34,400 bases of DNA. Origin: Fidelibacterota bacterium. Its GTDB lineage: Bacteria; Fidelibacterota; Marinisomatia; Marinisomatales; TCS55. A program made the translations under genes and the position numbers. Below, in pieces: positions 7,713 to 17,086 of the stretch. A model generated the notes under the pieces. That model was not told where the DNA came from. It saw only the letters and a program-made list of their open reading frames with translations, and did no database searches. The stretch spans positions 1-34,400 of the forward strand of contig DTTO01000036.1 in NCBI GenBank assembly GCA_012964665.1, written 5' to 3'. Every line of letters begins with the position of its first letter. The first letter of the stretch is position 1.

Positions 7713-8248
7713 GAAGGTGTTTGGTTTACAACAACTTTAGCATGTCGGATTACCCTGTCTTTATAACGATATCCCTTTTCAAAAACCTCTAGTATTTCAT
7801 TCTCATCTTTTCCATCTTCGGTACGCATCATAAGTGCATCATGTAGTTCAGGATTTACGATATCACCTGGTTTTGTAAAAGATACCACTTCGAGTTCCTC
7901 GAATCGCTTATTAATCTTATTTAAAATGAGATCAATACCTTCTTTGATTTTTTCATTATTATTACTTCCATTTTTTTCAGAAGCTTTTGCCAATCGATCT
8001 AAATCATCCAAAACAGATAAAAATTGTTTAATCACTAATTCTCCGTCATATTTTAAAAAATCGATTAGTTCTTTTTCTTTTCTCCTTCGGTAATTATCAA
8101 ATTCAGCTTTTAATCTCAAATATTTATCCTTTTGATCTTCAAGATCGTTCTTTTGCGAATTTATCTGTTCTTTAAGTTTGGTTGCTTTTGATTCTTTCTT
8201 CGATTTCTTTATAGTTTCGGAGATATTTTTCTTCTTTTTAGAGGGCAC
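7709..8248 (-). CDS. grpE: nucleotide exchange factor GrpE
   Basis: GrpE releases ADP from DnaK. A basic, lysine-rich N-terminus is followed by the long dimerising coiled coil with the family block YLRLKAEFDNYRRR. The C-terminal beta domain includes VVSFTKPGDIVNPELHDALM and the ending YRYKDRVIRHAKVVV. I place the start at the GTG at 8248 because GGAGA lies 9 nt upstream (8258-8262). A longer frame from a TTG at 8266 adds six residues but has no Shine-Dalgarno sequence. The gene overlaps hrcA by 11 nt and dnaJ by 4 nt. Confidence 0.95.
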   Translation of the reverse strand: MPSKKKKNISETIKKSKKESKATKLKEQINSQKNDLEDQKDKYLRLKAEFDNYRRRKEKELIDFLKYDGELVIKQFLSVLDDLDRLAKASEKNGSNNNEKIKEGIDLILNKINKRFEELEVVSFTKPGDIVNPELHDALMMRTEDGKDENEILEVFEKGYRYKDRVIRHAKVVVNQTPS

Positions 8249-9269
8249 TTTGTATAATCTCCGCAAATTTTTCTACAATCGATTGAACAGTCAAATATGG
8301 TATTCGTTTTGGTCCTAATACACCGATTCTCCCTTTGATTATATCGCTGTTAAACTCTGTTGTAATAATTGAACAATCATTTAATAGTTCATCTTCATTT
8401 TCTTTTCCAATTAATGTATGGCCTGAATGGGCATTGAAATTTTCTTGAAAATGTTGATTTAAATAAGCTTTATCCAGTGCCGGTAAAAGACGCTGGAAAC
8501 TGGTTAAATTTTGAAATTCAGGCTGTTCAAGCAATATATCGTATGATGAAGTATATATTGATTTATTTTTATTAAGATCAAAATATTTTTCACAGTCATT
8601 CACCAAAACTTGTACCAGTTCATGTGAATACATCTCTATATCATTCAACCTAACTCTAATTGTGGACTGGATTTCCTTTAATGAATAACCAATTAATCTG
8701 TCTTTTAAAACTTGTGTAATTTTCGCTACTAAATTCGGTTGAATATCTAAATCTAGATTGAGAACAATTGATTTCACTAATCCAGTATCAAGTGCTAATA
8801 CAAGCATCATACGATTCCCTTCAAGTGAAACCAATTCAATATCAGTAAGGATACTTCTTTGGTAACCAGATACCGATATAACTCCAAACATACGGCTAAC
8901 TTTAGCAAGCATTAATACAGTTGCATTTAGTAATTCATCCACATTATTTACAATAGTTAACAACTCTTGTTTAATATTATCTGAAAAAGGATCATACGAT
9001 GCAATAATCTCATGAGTAGCATTGACATAAAAGCGATATCCAACATCTGTTGGCACACGACCACCGGATGTATGAAAATGGGTTAATAATCCTTTTTGCT
9101 CAAGAGCAGCCATTACGGCCCGAATAGTCGCTGGTGATAAATTCAATCCACAATATTTCCTAATATATCCGGAAGATACAGGGATACCGGATTCAATATA
9201 CTTCTCAATAATTGCAGTGAGAATAGTGGCTTCCCGATTGTTCAAAGTTGGCAATTTAATCGTTGACAT
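8238..9269 (-). CDS. hrcA: heat-inducible transcription repressor HrcA
   Basis: HrcA is the DNA-binding repressor of class I heat-shock genes, which usually binds the CIRCE inverted repeat. The N-terminal winged helix (about 1-75) carries SPATIRAVMAALEQKGLL, then the family motif GGRVPTDVGYRFYV at 69-82. A GAF-like and inserted domain follow, ending in RIGVLGPKRIPY. The length of 343 aa is typical. It heads the hrcA-grpE-dnaJ operon. I looked for a CIRCE-like repeat (TTAGCACTC-N9-GAGTGCTAA) in the 58 nt before the start and found none, so its targets may be elsewhere or its operator divergent. Confidence 0.96.
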   Translation of the reverse strand: MSTIKLPTLNNREATILTAIIEKYIESGIPVSSGYIRKYCGLNLSPATIRAVMAALEQKGLLTHFHTSGGRVPTDVGYRFYVNATHEIIASYDPFSDNIKQELLTIVNNVDELLNATVLMLAKVSRMFGVISVSGYQRSILTDIELVSLEGNRMMLVLALDTGLVKSIVLNLDLDIQPNLVAKITQVLKDRLIGYSLKEIQSTIRVRLNDIEMYSHELVQVLVNDCEKYFDLNKNKSIYTSSYDILLEQPEFQNLTSFQRLLPALDKAYLNQHFQENFNAHSGHTLIGKENEDELLNDCSIITTEFNSDIIKGRIGVLGPKRIPYLTVQSIVEKFAEIIQSAL

Positions 9270-9327
9270 AGACCAGAAAATTAGATGGTTTGTTTTTCAG
9301 TAGTCAAGTAGGGAATTAAATGAAAAA

Positions 9328-10197
9328 TTACTTTATAAATTTTGAAATTGCCCTGCTACTTCCCATATAGCTTATCACAATACTAATGGAAGAAAGGATT
9401 CCAATTAGTATGAACGGATTATATTGAATTTTTATACTGGTTACCGAAAAAATAATTTCAGATCCAAACTCCATCCCAGCTATTAGTAATATTGATGCAA
9501 AAAGTGCCCCAATTAGCCCATGAAAAATACCTTCAATGATGAAAGGCATTTTTATAAATAATCGTGTCGCTCCGATTAAGTACAGTGATTTAATCAAATC
9601 TTTTTTGGCATATATAGTTAAACGAACTGTATTAGAAATAATAAATACTGAAATTCCTAACACGAAAATTAAAACAGCGGTCATAATCTTTACGAATTTT
9701 TGATAATATGATTCAATTTGGTAAATCAATCTACCTTGATAATTAACTTCATCCACTTCGGGATAATTTTTAATTCGATTAATAATCGGATTTACATTCA
9801 ATTTTGAAGTTTGATACCTGACTAGATTCACAACACAGCTTGCTGGTAATGGGTTATATCCGACAAGATCTAAAATATTTTCACCAAATTGAGACTTAAA
9901 TATTTTTTCTGCATCCAATTTCGAAATTAGGGTAGTTGACCGTACACCATTAATTTTTTTGAATTCTTCCACTACTTCAACAATTCGGTCATCTTTCACA
10001 CTATCATTAAAAAATACTTCTATTTTATATTTACCTCTAAAATATTCTATCACCCTATTTGTATTTTGACTCACAATAATCAAAGATCCTGTAACAGCTA
10101 ATGTCAAAAATGTAGAAAAAATAGCTGTGAAGGCAGTTAGTTTATGACGCCAAAGATTTTTCATACCCTCGGATAAAAGAAACATCATTTTATCCAT
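9328..10197 (-). CDS. ftsX: cell division ABC transporter permease FtsX
   Basis: FtsX is the membrane partner of FtsE. The complex regulates peptidoglycan hydrolases at the division site. Four membrane segments are seen at about 21-42, 170-189, 218-241 and 262-280. Between the first two lies the extracytoplasmic domain (about 45-165) with the family features YKIEVFFND and GVRSTTLISKLDAEKIF. The 289-aa length is normal. The start overlaps the ftsE stop by one base (TAATG), giving the standard ftsE-ftsX coupling. Confidence 0.95.
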   Translation of the reverse strand: MDKMMFLLSEGMKNLWRHKLTAFTAIFSTFLTLAVTGSLIIVSQNTNRVIEYFRGKYKIEVFFNDSVKDDRIVEVVEEFKKINGVRSTTLISKLDAEKIFKSQFGENILDLVGYNPLPASCVVNLVRYQTSKLNVNPIINRIKNYPEVDEVNYQGRLIYQIESYYQKFVKIMTAVLIFVLGISVFIISNTVRLTIYAKKDLIKSLYLIGATRLFIKMPFIIEGIFHGLIGALFASILLIAGMEFGSEIIFSVTSIKIQYNPFILIGILSSISIVISYMGSSRAISKFIK

Positions 10198-10850
10198 TAA
10201 GATTGCCTCACAGTTCCATTTTGAATCTCTATAATGCGATGCCCTCGGCCCTTAATTAAATTATAGTTATGAGAAGCCATCAAGATGGTCGTTCCTTCTC
10301 GATTAATTTCTTCCAGTAATTTAATAAGCTCAAATGAAGTCACAGGATCAAGATTACCAGTCGGTTCATCAGCTAAGACAATTTCTGGATCCTTAACAAG
10401 TGCTCGAGCAACACAGGCCCGCTGTTGCTCTCCACCGGACAACTCTTGTGGATAATGATCGGCTTTTCCCTCTAATCCAACCTCTTCTATTGATTCAGTT
10501 ACCCGGTCAACAATTTCATCTTTTGAGAATCCTATGACATGTAGAGCTAATGCAATATTATCAAATAGGTTTCGATCATTCAGTAAATGATAATCCTGAA
10601 AAACCATACCAATTTTTCTTCTTAAATATGGAATTTTTCGAGGTTTAATATTTTTTGAATTATATTTATCAACCATAACTTTTCCTACCTGAGGAAATAA
10701 TTCCATATAGATTAGACGCAAGAGTGTAGTTTTTCCTGAGCCTGTTGGTCCTATGAGAAACGCATACTCACTATCATTGAGTCTCAAATTCACATTTGAA
10801 ATACCACCGCCCTTATCGTATGAATAGGAAACGTTATCAAGTTGAATCAT
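10197..10850 (-). CDS. ftsE: cell division ATP-binding protein FtsE
   Basis: This is an ABC-type ATPase that works with FtsX in cell division. Walker A GPTGSGKT is at 34-41, the Q-loop in GMVFQDYHLL near 82-90, the signature LSGGEQQ at 137-143, Walker B IVLADEP at 157-163 and the switch histidine in MASHNYN. The MVFQDYHLL segment is characteristic of FtsE among ABC proteins. It is 217 aa, the usual length, and lies directly upstream of ftsX. Confidence 0.96.
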   Translation of the reverse strand: MIQLDNVSYSYDKGGGISNVNLRLNDSEYAFLIGPTGSGKTTLLRLIYMELFPQVGKVMVDKYNSKNIKPRKIPYLRRKIGMVFQDYHLLNDRNLFDNIALALHVIGFSKDEIVDRVTESIEEVGLEGKADHYPQELSGGEQQRACVARALVKDPEIVLADEPTGNLDPVTSFELIKLLEEINREGTTILMASHNYNLIKGRGHRIIEIQNGTVRQS

Positions 10851-10865
10851 AGGAATAATCTAATC

Positions 10866-10887
10866 TGTTTTAATCGAGGTTAAAACA
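10866..10887. repeat. 8-bp inverted repeat in the ftsE leader
   Basis: TGTTTTAA and TTAAAACA are a perfect inverted repeat separated by 6 nt, 16 nt before the ftsE start in the 83-nt gap after the exchanger gene. It could be an operator, an RNA hairpin in the leader or a weak terminator. It lacks a following T-run on the minus strand, and AT-rich repeats of this size can occur by chance. Confidence 0.3.
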
Positions 10888-10933
10888 ATAGATAAATAAA
10901 ATACACCGTGATAATTATGGCACAAGATTTCTA

Positions 10934-11854
10934 TTAGGAAAAACTATAAATCCACCGCAACAAACCAATCATCACTAATATAATTCCTTCCTTACGAGAA
11001 ACAACCCAACCTGTACGCATGAATATTAAAACAACAGCAATCATGAAAGATAATATAATCAAATTTATGTGGGCATCGTGACCTACTGAAAGATTCCTCA
11101 TAATTCCTGCTATCCCTAGAACACCAAACAGGTTAAAAATATCACTGCCAATCAGATTCCCAACCGACATCCCATAACGGGACTTCATTGCAGCTGTTAA
11201 GGATGTAGCAAACTCAGGTGCAGAAGTACCCGCTGCAATTATGGTAGCTCCGATTACCCAATCTGAAACACCCATAAACCTTGCAATGTTAACTGCGGAT
11301 TCAACTAAAAAGTGGGAGCCAACAATGACCAATCCAATTCCCACAAATAACAATATTGGATCCCATCTATACATTGCGTGGGTTGGCTCCTCTGTTTCAA
11401 TAGTTTCTTTATTAAAATATAAATAAAGCAAATAAAGTATAAGTAAAGTAAAAAGAATAATACCTTCAATTTTACTAAGGGTCAAGTCCCATAGAAAAAC
11501 GGATAGTAAAATTCCACCAAAAAGCAAAAAAATACCGTCTCTAAAAACAATTGTTCGGTTTGTTTTTAAACTATGAATAATTGCCGTTCCACCAAGGATA
11601 AATCCCAAATTGAAAATATTTGACCCTACAATATTACCAACAGAAATATCACCCATTCCCCGAATCGCCGCCAAAATTGTAACACCGAATTCTGGGGCCG
11701 AAGTTCCAAAAGCAACTACGGTCAAACCAATTACCAATTCTGAAATTCCAAAATGTTTTGCTACTCTAGCAGCTGCATCAACAAGCCAAACTGCTCCTTT
11801 CCCAATTACAATAATAGAAACTAAAAGAATCACTATATCTTTTATGATTATCAT
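10934..11854 (-). CDS. Na+/Ca2+ exchanger family (CaCA) membrane protein
   Basis: This is a cation exchanger of the CaCA superfamily, YrbG-like, probably exporting Ca2+ in exchange for Na+ or H+. The internally duplicated alpha-repeats are clear: GTSAPE at 50-55 with GNIVGSNIFN at 73-82, and again GTSAPE at 209-214 with GNLIGSDIFN at 232-241. About ten hydrophobic segments are present. An acidic loop (about 150-160) separates the two halves. Length (306 aa) matches bacterial members. Ion specificity cannot be read from sequence alone. Confidence 0.93.
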   Translation of the reverse strand: MIIIKDIVILLVSIIVIGKGAVWLVDAAARVAKHFGISELVIGLTVVAFGTSAPEFGVTILAAIRGMGDISVGNIVGSNIFNLGFILGGTAIIHSLKTNRTIVFRDGIFLLFGGILLSVFLWDLTLSKIEGIILFTLLILYLLYLYFNKETIETEEPTHAMYRWDPILLFVGIGLVIVGSHFLVESAVNIARFMGVSDWVIGATIIAAGTSAPEFATSLTAAMKSRYGMSVGNLIGSDIFNLFGVLGIAGIMRNLSVGHDAHINLIILSFMIAVVLIFMRTGWVVSRKEGIILVMIGLLRWIYSFS

Positions 11855-11948
11855 GTTTTTCTAATCTCTATCGGGTCATTCAGTATAATACGTCGATAAT
11901 TTGATAAAAATAGTGGACCACCTGATTGTAAAACATTATTATAATAAA

Positions 11949-12530
11949 TCAATATATATTATTCTCATTAATAAATTTCCAAACAGGTTGTGTTACCATA
12001 TATCGAATCGTTTTATCTTCAATCCATCGAGTACGGATTTGACTTGAGGAAATTTCAATTCGAGGAATATTGGCAAATTGGACTTTAGCTAGAATCCAAT
12101 TTGGAATATCGCTAGGACGAAATCCAGGACGAATAGCCACAATTAATTGACACTCCTTTAATATAGCTTCTGGATTTTCCCACGCATGGAATTGTTTCAG
12201 GGAATCACTTCCAATTAAATAAAACAATTCATCCCGTGACAATTTTGTTTGTTCTTTATAGTCACGAACAGTTTCTAAGGAGTAGGATACCCCTCCGCGC
12301 TTGATTTCAATATCTGATATTTCAAAATTAGGATTATCCTTTATCGCAATTTTTAACATTTCTAATCGAAGTTCTAACGATGATATTTTTTTACCTTTTT
12401 TGTGTGGAGGTGTATGAGCAGGGATAAAAACAATCTTGTCAAAATGTTCTGCTTCAAAAATAGTTTGTGCGACAATTAAATGCCCAAAATGTGGTGGATC
12501 AAATGTGCCGCCAAATAGACAAGTTTTCAT
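11949..12530 (-). CDS. nadD: nicotinate-mononucleotide adenylyltransferase
   Basis: NadD joins AMP to nicotinate mononucleotide to form deamido-NAD in NAD synthesis. The signature GGTFDPPHFGH spans about 8-18. PAHTPPHK is the family block near 38, and LIGSDSLKQFHAWENPE is typical of NadD. The SSSQIR motif near the C-terminus is the nucleotidylyltransferase SxxxR signature. The length of 193 aa is usual. Its start overlaps the stop of the bamD-like gene by 4 nt. Confidence 0.95.
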   Translation of the reverse strand: MKTCLFGGTFDPPHFGHLIVAQTIFEAEHFDKIVFIPAHTPPHKKGKKISSLELRLEMLKIAIKDNPNFEISDIEIKRGGVSYSLETVRDYKEQTKLSRDELFYLIGSDSLKQFHAWENPEAILKECQLIVAIRPGFRPSDIPNWILAKVQFANIPRIEISSSQIRTRWIEDKTIRYMVTQPVWKFINENNIY

Positions 12531-13291
12531 TTCATTTCAATCCTATCAAAAACACGGCCTTGATCAAACCAAGCATTTACTAGATCCGCCATGTTTAGAT
12601 TTTCAATATTTTTCCGCTTTGACTCAAAGTGATTACGAGCTTCTTCAAATTCTCCCCTGTGAATATAAATTTCTATTATTTTTAAATGAGTTTGATCAAT
12701 GTAATCTGTATCATAATACAGATCTGTGACTAGTTTAAAAGCTAATAAGGCAGCTTTATATTCTTCCATTTTCATATATAAAACTCCTGATTCAAAAGAT
12801 TTATGGGATAGTTTATTCCTCAATATTTTAATGTCATCTTGGGCAGCAACAATATGTTTTGAATTGGGATAATCATCAATGAATTCTTGAAGTTTTTCCA
12901 AAGCTTTTTCAGAATGGGTTTGGTCTCGGAAAAATTTTGGAGAAAGGGTAACATACGACTGACAAATACGATATCTGGCGATTTCTACATATGGGCTGAA
13001 AGGCATCCTTCTCGTCAAGCGATCATATTCAGCAACAGCCAATAAATAATCCTTTGCATAATAATATGATTCTCCAAGGTAAAAGAGTGCGTCATCCCCC
13101 AATTCAGTATGTGATGCACCTACAACTACGGTATTAAATTTTTCTTGTGCCCTGATATATTTTTTTTTATTTAATGCAGCTTTACCATTCTCAAACTCTG
13201 CATTATAATCGATTTCCCGAACTGGTTTATTGCTGGCACATCCCGAAATCAGCAAACCTGTATACAATAAAATACTTGTTGCAACACGCAT
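12527..13291 (-). CDS. bamD: outer membrane assembly lipoprotein BamD
   Basis: This is a BamD/YfiO-type lipoprotein of the BAM complex that inserts beta-barrels into the outer membrane. From the ATG at 13291 the signal peptide reads MRVATSILLYTGLLISGC, with a good lipobox ending at Cys18. A GGAAAGA about 10 nt before this ATG supports it over the ATG at 13309, which has no Shine-Dalgarno sequence. TPR units follow (DALFYLGESYYYAKDYLLAV; ALEKLQEFIDDYPNSKHI), including the Y-x-x-A-x-x-x-F pattern of BamD. The gene lies in a block of outer membrane proteins, which fits the role. Confidence 0.88.
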   Translation of the reverse strand: MRVATSILLYTGLLISGCASNKPVREIDYNAEFENGKAALNKKKYIRAQEKFNTVVVGASHTELGDDALFYLGESYYYAKDYLLAVAEYDRLTRRMPFSPYVEIARYRICQSYVTLSPKFFRDQTHSEKALEKLQEFIDDYPNSKHIVAAQDDIKILRNKLSHKSFESGVLYMKMEEYKAALLAFKLVTDLYYDTDYIDQTHLKIIEIYIHRGEFEEARNHFESKRKNIENLNMADLVNAWFDQGRVFDRIEMK

Positions 13292-13327
13292 CAAATGAGT
13301 TCTTTCCATCAGTTTTGAGCGGTGAAT

Positions 13328-14155
13328 TTACCACCCATAGTTGATTTGAACACCTCCAACTCCCCACTTATTTACCGGATTATAATACAAACTGATTTCT
13401 GGAATTTTTTTTGCTTTTTTATTTGCTGTCCATGCTGCTTCGAATCCACTGGTAATGTGGTTTATCATCACCACCGTTACCGCATACTTAGAATAATGTT
13501 TCAGTAAATTGCTATCATGACGAAGGCTTCGATAATAGTCTTTTCTTTTCGTAAGCATTATCGACTCAACATTTCCTTTTTTTTCAGTAAACCAATTCCC
13601 ATTGGTATCAAATGGATCGTCATACTCGTCATCCCAACCGCCTACAAATTGATCATACTTACCAATATTTTCATAAAAATCCCTATCCCGAATTACAGCA
13701 ATTTCTGACCAACCATAATTGTTAACTAATTCGGCCAATCGATCCGTATGGTAATAATTCCCAGCGATCTTTAATCCAAGTTTATGTGTTCCAACGATAA
13801 TTTCTTTCCAACGATCTGGAAATATTCTCTGTGTATTTATATACCACCGTTCTAAGGCCCAATGATTATCACCGTATGCCTCAAAATCTAAACGAATATT
13901 TTCTGCACGATTTTCATAACGAAAAGATGAAAATATCCCTAATACTTCTACACCGGCAAACAACAATGGTTTCCATAATGGATCTTTATTTTGAACCTGA
14001 CCCCATCCTGGTAATATTAATGATTTGAACATTGCTTTGGTAGAAACTGGCATCTCAATCGCATTCCTTTGTATAGGATAATTTGCCAAATTATATTGGT
14101 CAAATTGACCAAGACTTATAGAAATAATAATCAGGTATGCAGAAACCCACTTCAT
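13328..14155 (-). CDS. DUF5683-like membrane/envelope protein
   Basis: After a signal peptide (about 1-17), the segment FKSLILPGWGQVQNKDPLWK at about 43-62 matches the LPGWGQ motif of DUF5683-like proteins found across FCB bacteria. A hydrophobic segment (LLFAGVEVLGIFSSF) follows. The middle is charged and Tyr/Trp-rich, with a hydrophobic stretch near 226-242, and the end (ISLYYNPVNKWGVGGVQINYGW) looks like a terminal beta-strand. The function of the family is not established. The gene abuts the upstream peptidase-barrel gene with no gap and precedes bamD by 18 nt, suggesting an outer-envelope role. Confidence 0.75.
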   Translation of the reverse strand: MKWVSAYLIIISISLGQFDQYNLANYPIQRNAIEMPVSTKAMFKSLILPGWGQVQNKDPLWKPLLFAGVEVLGIFSSFRYENRAENIRLDFEAYGDNHWALERWYINTQRIFPDRWKEIIVGTHKLGLKIAGNYYHTDRLAELVNNYGWSEIAVIRDRDFYENIGKYDQFVGGWDDEYDDPFDTNGNWFTEKKGNVESIMLTKRKDYYRSLRHDSNLLKHYSKYAVTVVMINHITSGFEAAWTANKKAKKIPEISLYYNPVNKWGVGGVQINYGW

Positions 14156-17086
14156 CTAAAATCCGAACAATATTGTGAAATAAAGACGATTTTCGCCACC
14201 ATATTGGATAGTGTTAATTTCATCCATAGAAATTTTAAACATATCAAGTCCTCGATGTAACTCCATACCGATCGATGTTGGATAATTATAAAATGAATAT
14301 CCTTGTAATCTGAGTTCAACACCAACGGACCTTTTGTAATCTAATTTTGATTCTACTCTATTCCATGCATCACCAATTTGACCAAAGAATCCAATGGTAC
14401 TATGCTGGAGGGTAAACCATCCTAAGGAAAAATGTTTTTCCCTAAAAAGAGGAATGCGAATTCCCGCATCACCTATAACCATATTTGTCCCCGCTAGACT
14501 GTAAAATGGATATCCCTTTATTCCAGGTATTCCCCCGGCAAAAAAGTAAAAAAAAGAATCGACAGATGCATTGTCAATCCACCCTATTTTTCCACCGATA
14601 GTGAACGTCCATCTATTTGTTTTCGGAATCTCCCATAAATATCGTCCACTAAGTTCATTACGAACAAGATTGTGATTATTGAAATTGGAGATCAAAGTTC
14701 CTGATTCGGATAGATCCAATCCGTCAATGAATTGGTTCCATTCTTTCCCAATATTCACATCTAACTCATATCCAACGGGGTTGATATTCTGGTCAATCCG
14801 ACGTTTATACTGTTCTAACGACCAATTTATTCCTGTTTCTTTTCCACGGAAATAATCATATCCGATTCCTGATTGTAATTTTGGTTTACCGATAACGTTT
14901 TCTTTGATTGATGCACGATACTGTGACCAGCTTCCATATAATTCAAACTTTGACCCATAAAATGGAATCCGAACACCCCCATGAAATTCAATTATTCTAA
15001 ATTTCAAATTATTATCAAGATTATAAACTGAATAAGAAGTTCTCTCTTCAATATTTCTACTGAGGTAGAATGTTTCGAAAAATATAGTGGGATACAGATG
15101 CCTATACTCAAACAAGAAAAATAAATCCAAATCGTGTGAGCTATTGATAGATGCACCACCAATAAGAGACGCTTTATCCAATATTTCAGAAGAATAAAAG
15201 TATATACCTGGCTTAAAGGTGCCATAATCCATGGTCATCCTTGGCATCGTAAACATGGGTGGAAAATGATCCTGATATTTTTTGGATATTGATTGTTTTT
15301 TTTGTGTGATGACAGGAGAAAGATCTTTATTTCGCTGAAAATACAAGGGTGTATATCCTACATGGGTATCTTCCATGATTTCAAGAGAATCTAGGATAGC
15401 AATTTTATATCCGCCATTTTCATATAACGCATAAGCAATCTTCCCACTCTCATGGATATCTGGCATAAATGCACCTCCAATGACGTTAGTCACATATCCC
15501 TGTTTCTCTTTACCGATATAATACAGATTAAAAATACCGGAACGATCATCACTGTAAATTATTCCTTCTGAGTTAAAATCCGCTTGACGTTCATCCCATA
15601 ATGCATTATTTGTAACACTGCCACTGGTACTATCTGACAGATTCAAATAATGAATATCCTTAAAATGGTTGATTGTAATATCATAGATCAACCGTTTATT
15701 CATGGTATCATAGTTCAAACCACCAATGATTTCACGATCTTTAAATTTTGTCAATTGCTCCGTTGAATTAGTTTTAAGATCAATCTTAAAAATATTTTGA
15801 GTGCCATCATCAGTGGCTAAATAATAAATAGTACTGTCCGAACCAACTACTGGTGAGAAAGCCCGTGCATCCTCGGTGATTCGATATTCTTTTTGTGTTG
15901 AAAAATCCATTTCGAAGAGGTCATAATACTTTGATCCTACTTTGTTAGGTGTTTTCGCCTTTTTCGAATAGATAATATTTTCCCCATGCCAGGTTGGCTT
16001 TGAATATACTCCTTCAACGATATTATTTACTGATCCATCCGTCATATCATAAATGAATAAATCTGTGCTACCAAAATAATCGTGATCTTGATTGGAAATA
16101 TAAGCGATCTTTGTCCCATCTTCATTCCAAGTTGGAAATAGATTTGCTGAACCTTTGTGCTCAATGATCTGCCTTTTTTCTTCATGATCCATGATCGATT
16201 GGCTTAATGTTTCATAACGAATGTTCAAGACGTTCACAAACTCATTATAGATGGTTCGGCCATCCTTTCCTGTGACATTTTGGATGGCAGTGTTGATTGA
16301 ATAATTCATTGGCTTACTAAGGGATGCCATGATACCCTCCAGAGACTCTGGACCATATTTCAGTGAGAGGTACCGGGAAAGGGCAAATCCAGCATTGTAA
16401 ACCGATTCATTCCCTATTCCGCTTTTGCCAAATGTGTTCATTTCCGTCCATGAAAGCATATTCCCTTTTAGAATGCGATCTCGTAAGATCATATCACGGA
16501 TGGAATCCCAATTATCCCAGTCAGCACCGGGATACATGAATTGACCCACGCCCTCTGCAAGCCAAGGTGGTATTGAAGTTCCCGGAATTGGATAACTTAC
16601 AAGTGTATTAGGATAGCCATAGAGTACGTCAGGGCGTTTTTCTTTTTCATATCCGATCCATTGTAAATACCCGCCGGGTATGGATTTTCCAAACTTTTGG
16701 GCACGCTGGATTGATACTATATGGGTGAACTCATGTGTAACCACATTCTGAAGCCATCGATGAGACCCGCGCAGTTCATAGTCCAAAGGGCTTGTCCAGA
16801 TGATAATCTTATTATCATAGAAATAGGCAGATCCGTTGGATATATCATCTGTATCGGTAAAAACGATGTCTGTTTTATCAAAAGGTTCATATTGATAAAA
16901 ATTTGTAACAAAGGGATAAATAAGCTCTGCCACATAGGCCCCTTCTCGGGCAGATTGTTCAGTCTGTGAATAATAATGGATCCGAAAATGGTCAGTCTCA
17001 ATAGACTGCCAATCCAGTTCTGGATGGTTATATTGCACTTGCCCAACAATGAAGGATATCCATAAAACGAAATGAATTACTCTCAT
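14156..17086 (-). CDS. HExxH peptidase - TolB-like propeller - Omp85-like barrel fusion
   Basis: This 976-aa protein has a signal peptide (about 1-15). A peptidase-MA-like domain follows, with HEFTH at 118-122 and the likely third zinc ligand in WLAEGVGQ (E178). From about 300 to 600 there are PD40/TolB-type propeller repeats (for example NLFPTWNEDGTKIAYISN). From about 620 to the end the sequence is beta-barrel-like and ends in Phe. Near the end, GGIPGIKGYPF (GIKGY at 855-859) resembles the (V/I)RGY loop-6 motif of Omp85 proteins, with Lys for Arg. No POTRA domain is evident. The parts suggest a surface or periplasmic metallopeptidase carried by its own barrel. It overlaps the upstream gene by 4 nt. 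Confidence 0.85.
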   Translation of the reverse strand: MRVIHFVLWISFIVGQVQYNHPELDWQSIETDHFRIHYYSQTEQSAREGAYVAELIYPFVTNFYQYEPFDKTDIVFTDTDDISNGSAYFYDNKIIIWTSPLDYELRGSHRWLQNVVTHEFTHIVSIQRAQKFGKSIPGGYLQWIGYEKEKRPDVLYGYPNTLVSYPIPGTSIPPWLAEGVGQFMYPGADWDNWDSIRDMILRDRILKGNMLSWTEMNTFGKSGIGNESVYNAGFALSRYLSLKYGPESLEGIMASLSKPMNYSINTAIQNVTGKDGRTIYNEFVNVLNIRYETLSQSIMDHEEKRQIIEHKGSANLFPTWNEDGTKIAYISNQDHDYFGSTDLFIYDMTDGSVNNIVEGVYSKPTWHGENIIYSKKAKTPNKVGSKYYDLFEMDFSTQKEYRITEDARAFSPVVGSDSTIYYLATDDGTQNIFKIDLKTNSTEQLTKFKDREIIGGLNYDTMNKRLIYDITINHFKDIHYLNLSDSTSGSVTNNALWDERQADFNSEGIIYSDDRSGIFNLYYIGKEKQGYVTNVIGGAFMPDIHESGKIAYALYENGGYKIAILDSLEIMEDTHVGYTPLYFQRNKDLSPVITQKKQSISKKYQDHFPPMFTMPRMTMDYGTFKPGIYFYSSEILDKASLIGGASINSSHDLDLFFLFEYRHLYPTIFFETFYLSRNIEERTSYSVYNLDNNLKFRIIEFHGGVRIPFYGSKFELYGSWSQYRASIKENVIGKPKLQSGIGYDYFRGKETGINWSLEQYKRRIDQNINPVGYELDVNIGKEWNQFIDGLDLSESGTLISNFNNHNLVRNELSGRYLWEIPKTNRWTFTIGGKIGWIDNASVDSFFYFFAGGIPGIKGYPFYSLAGTNMVIGDAGIRIPLFREKHFSLGWFTLQHSTIGFFGQIGDAWNRVESKLDYKRSVGVELRLQGYSFYNYPTSIGMELHRGLDMFKISMDEINTIQYGGENRLYFTILFGF

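Noticed and set aside
11855-11948. GTGG-N-CCAC palindrome with a following T-run after nadD as a terminator
   Set aside because: A one-base loop cannot form, and opening the stem leaves too few pairs.
2778-12530. coaD and nadD as a recent duplication
   Set aside because: They share only the nucleotidylyltransferase superfamily motif GTFDPxHxGH. The rest is diverged, as is normal for these two enzymes.
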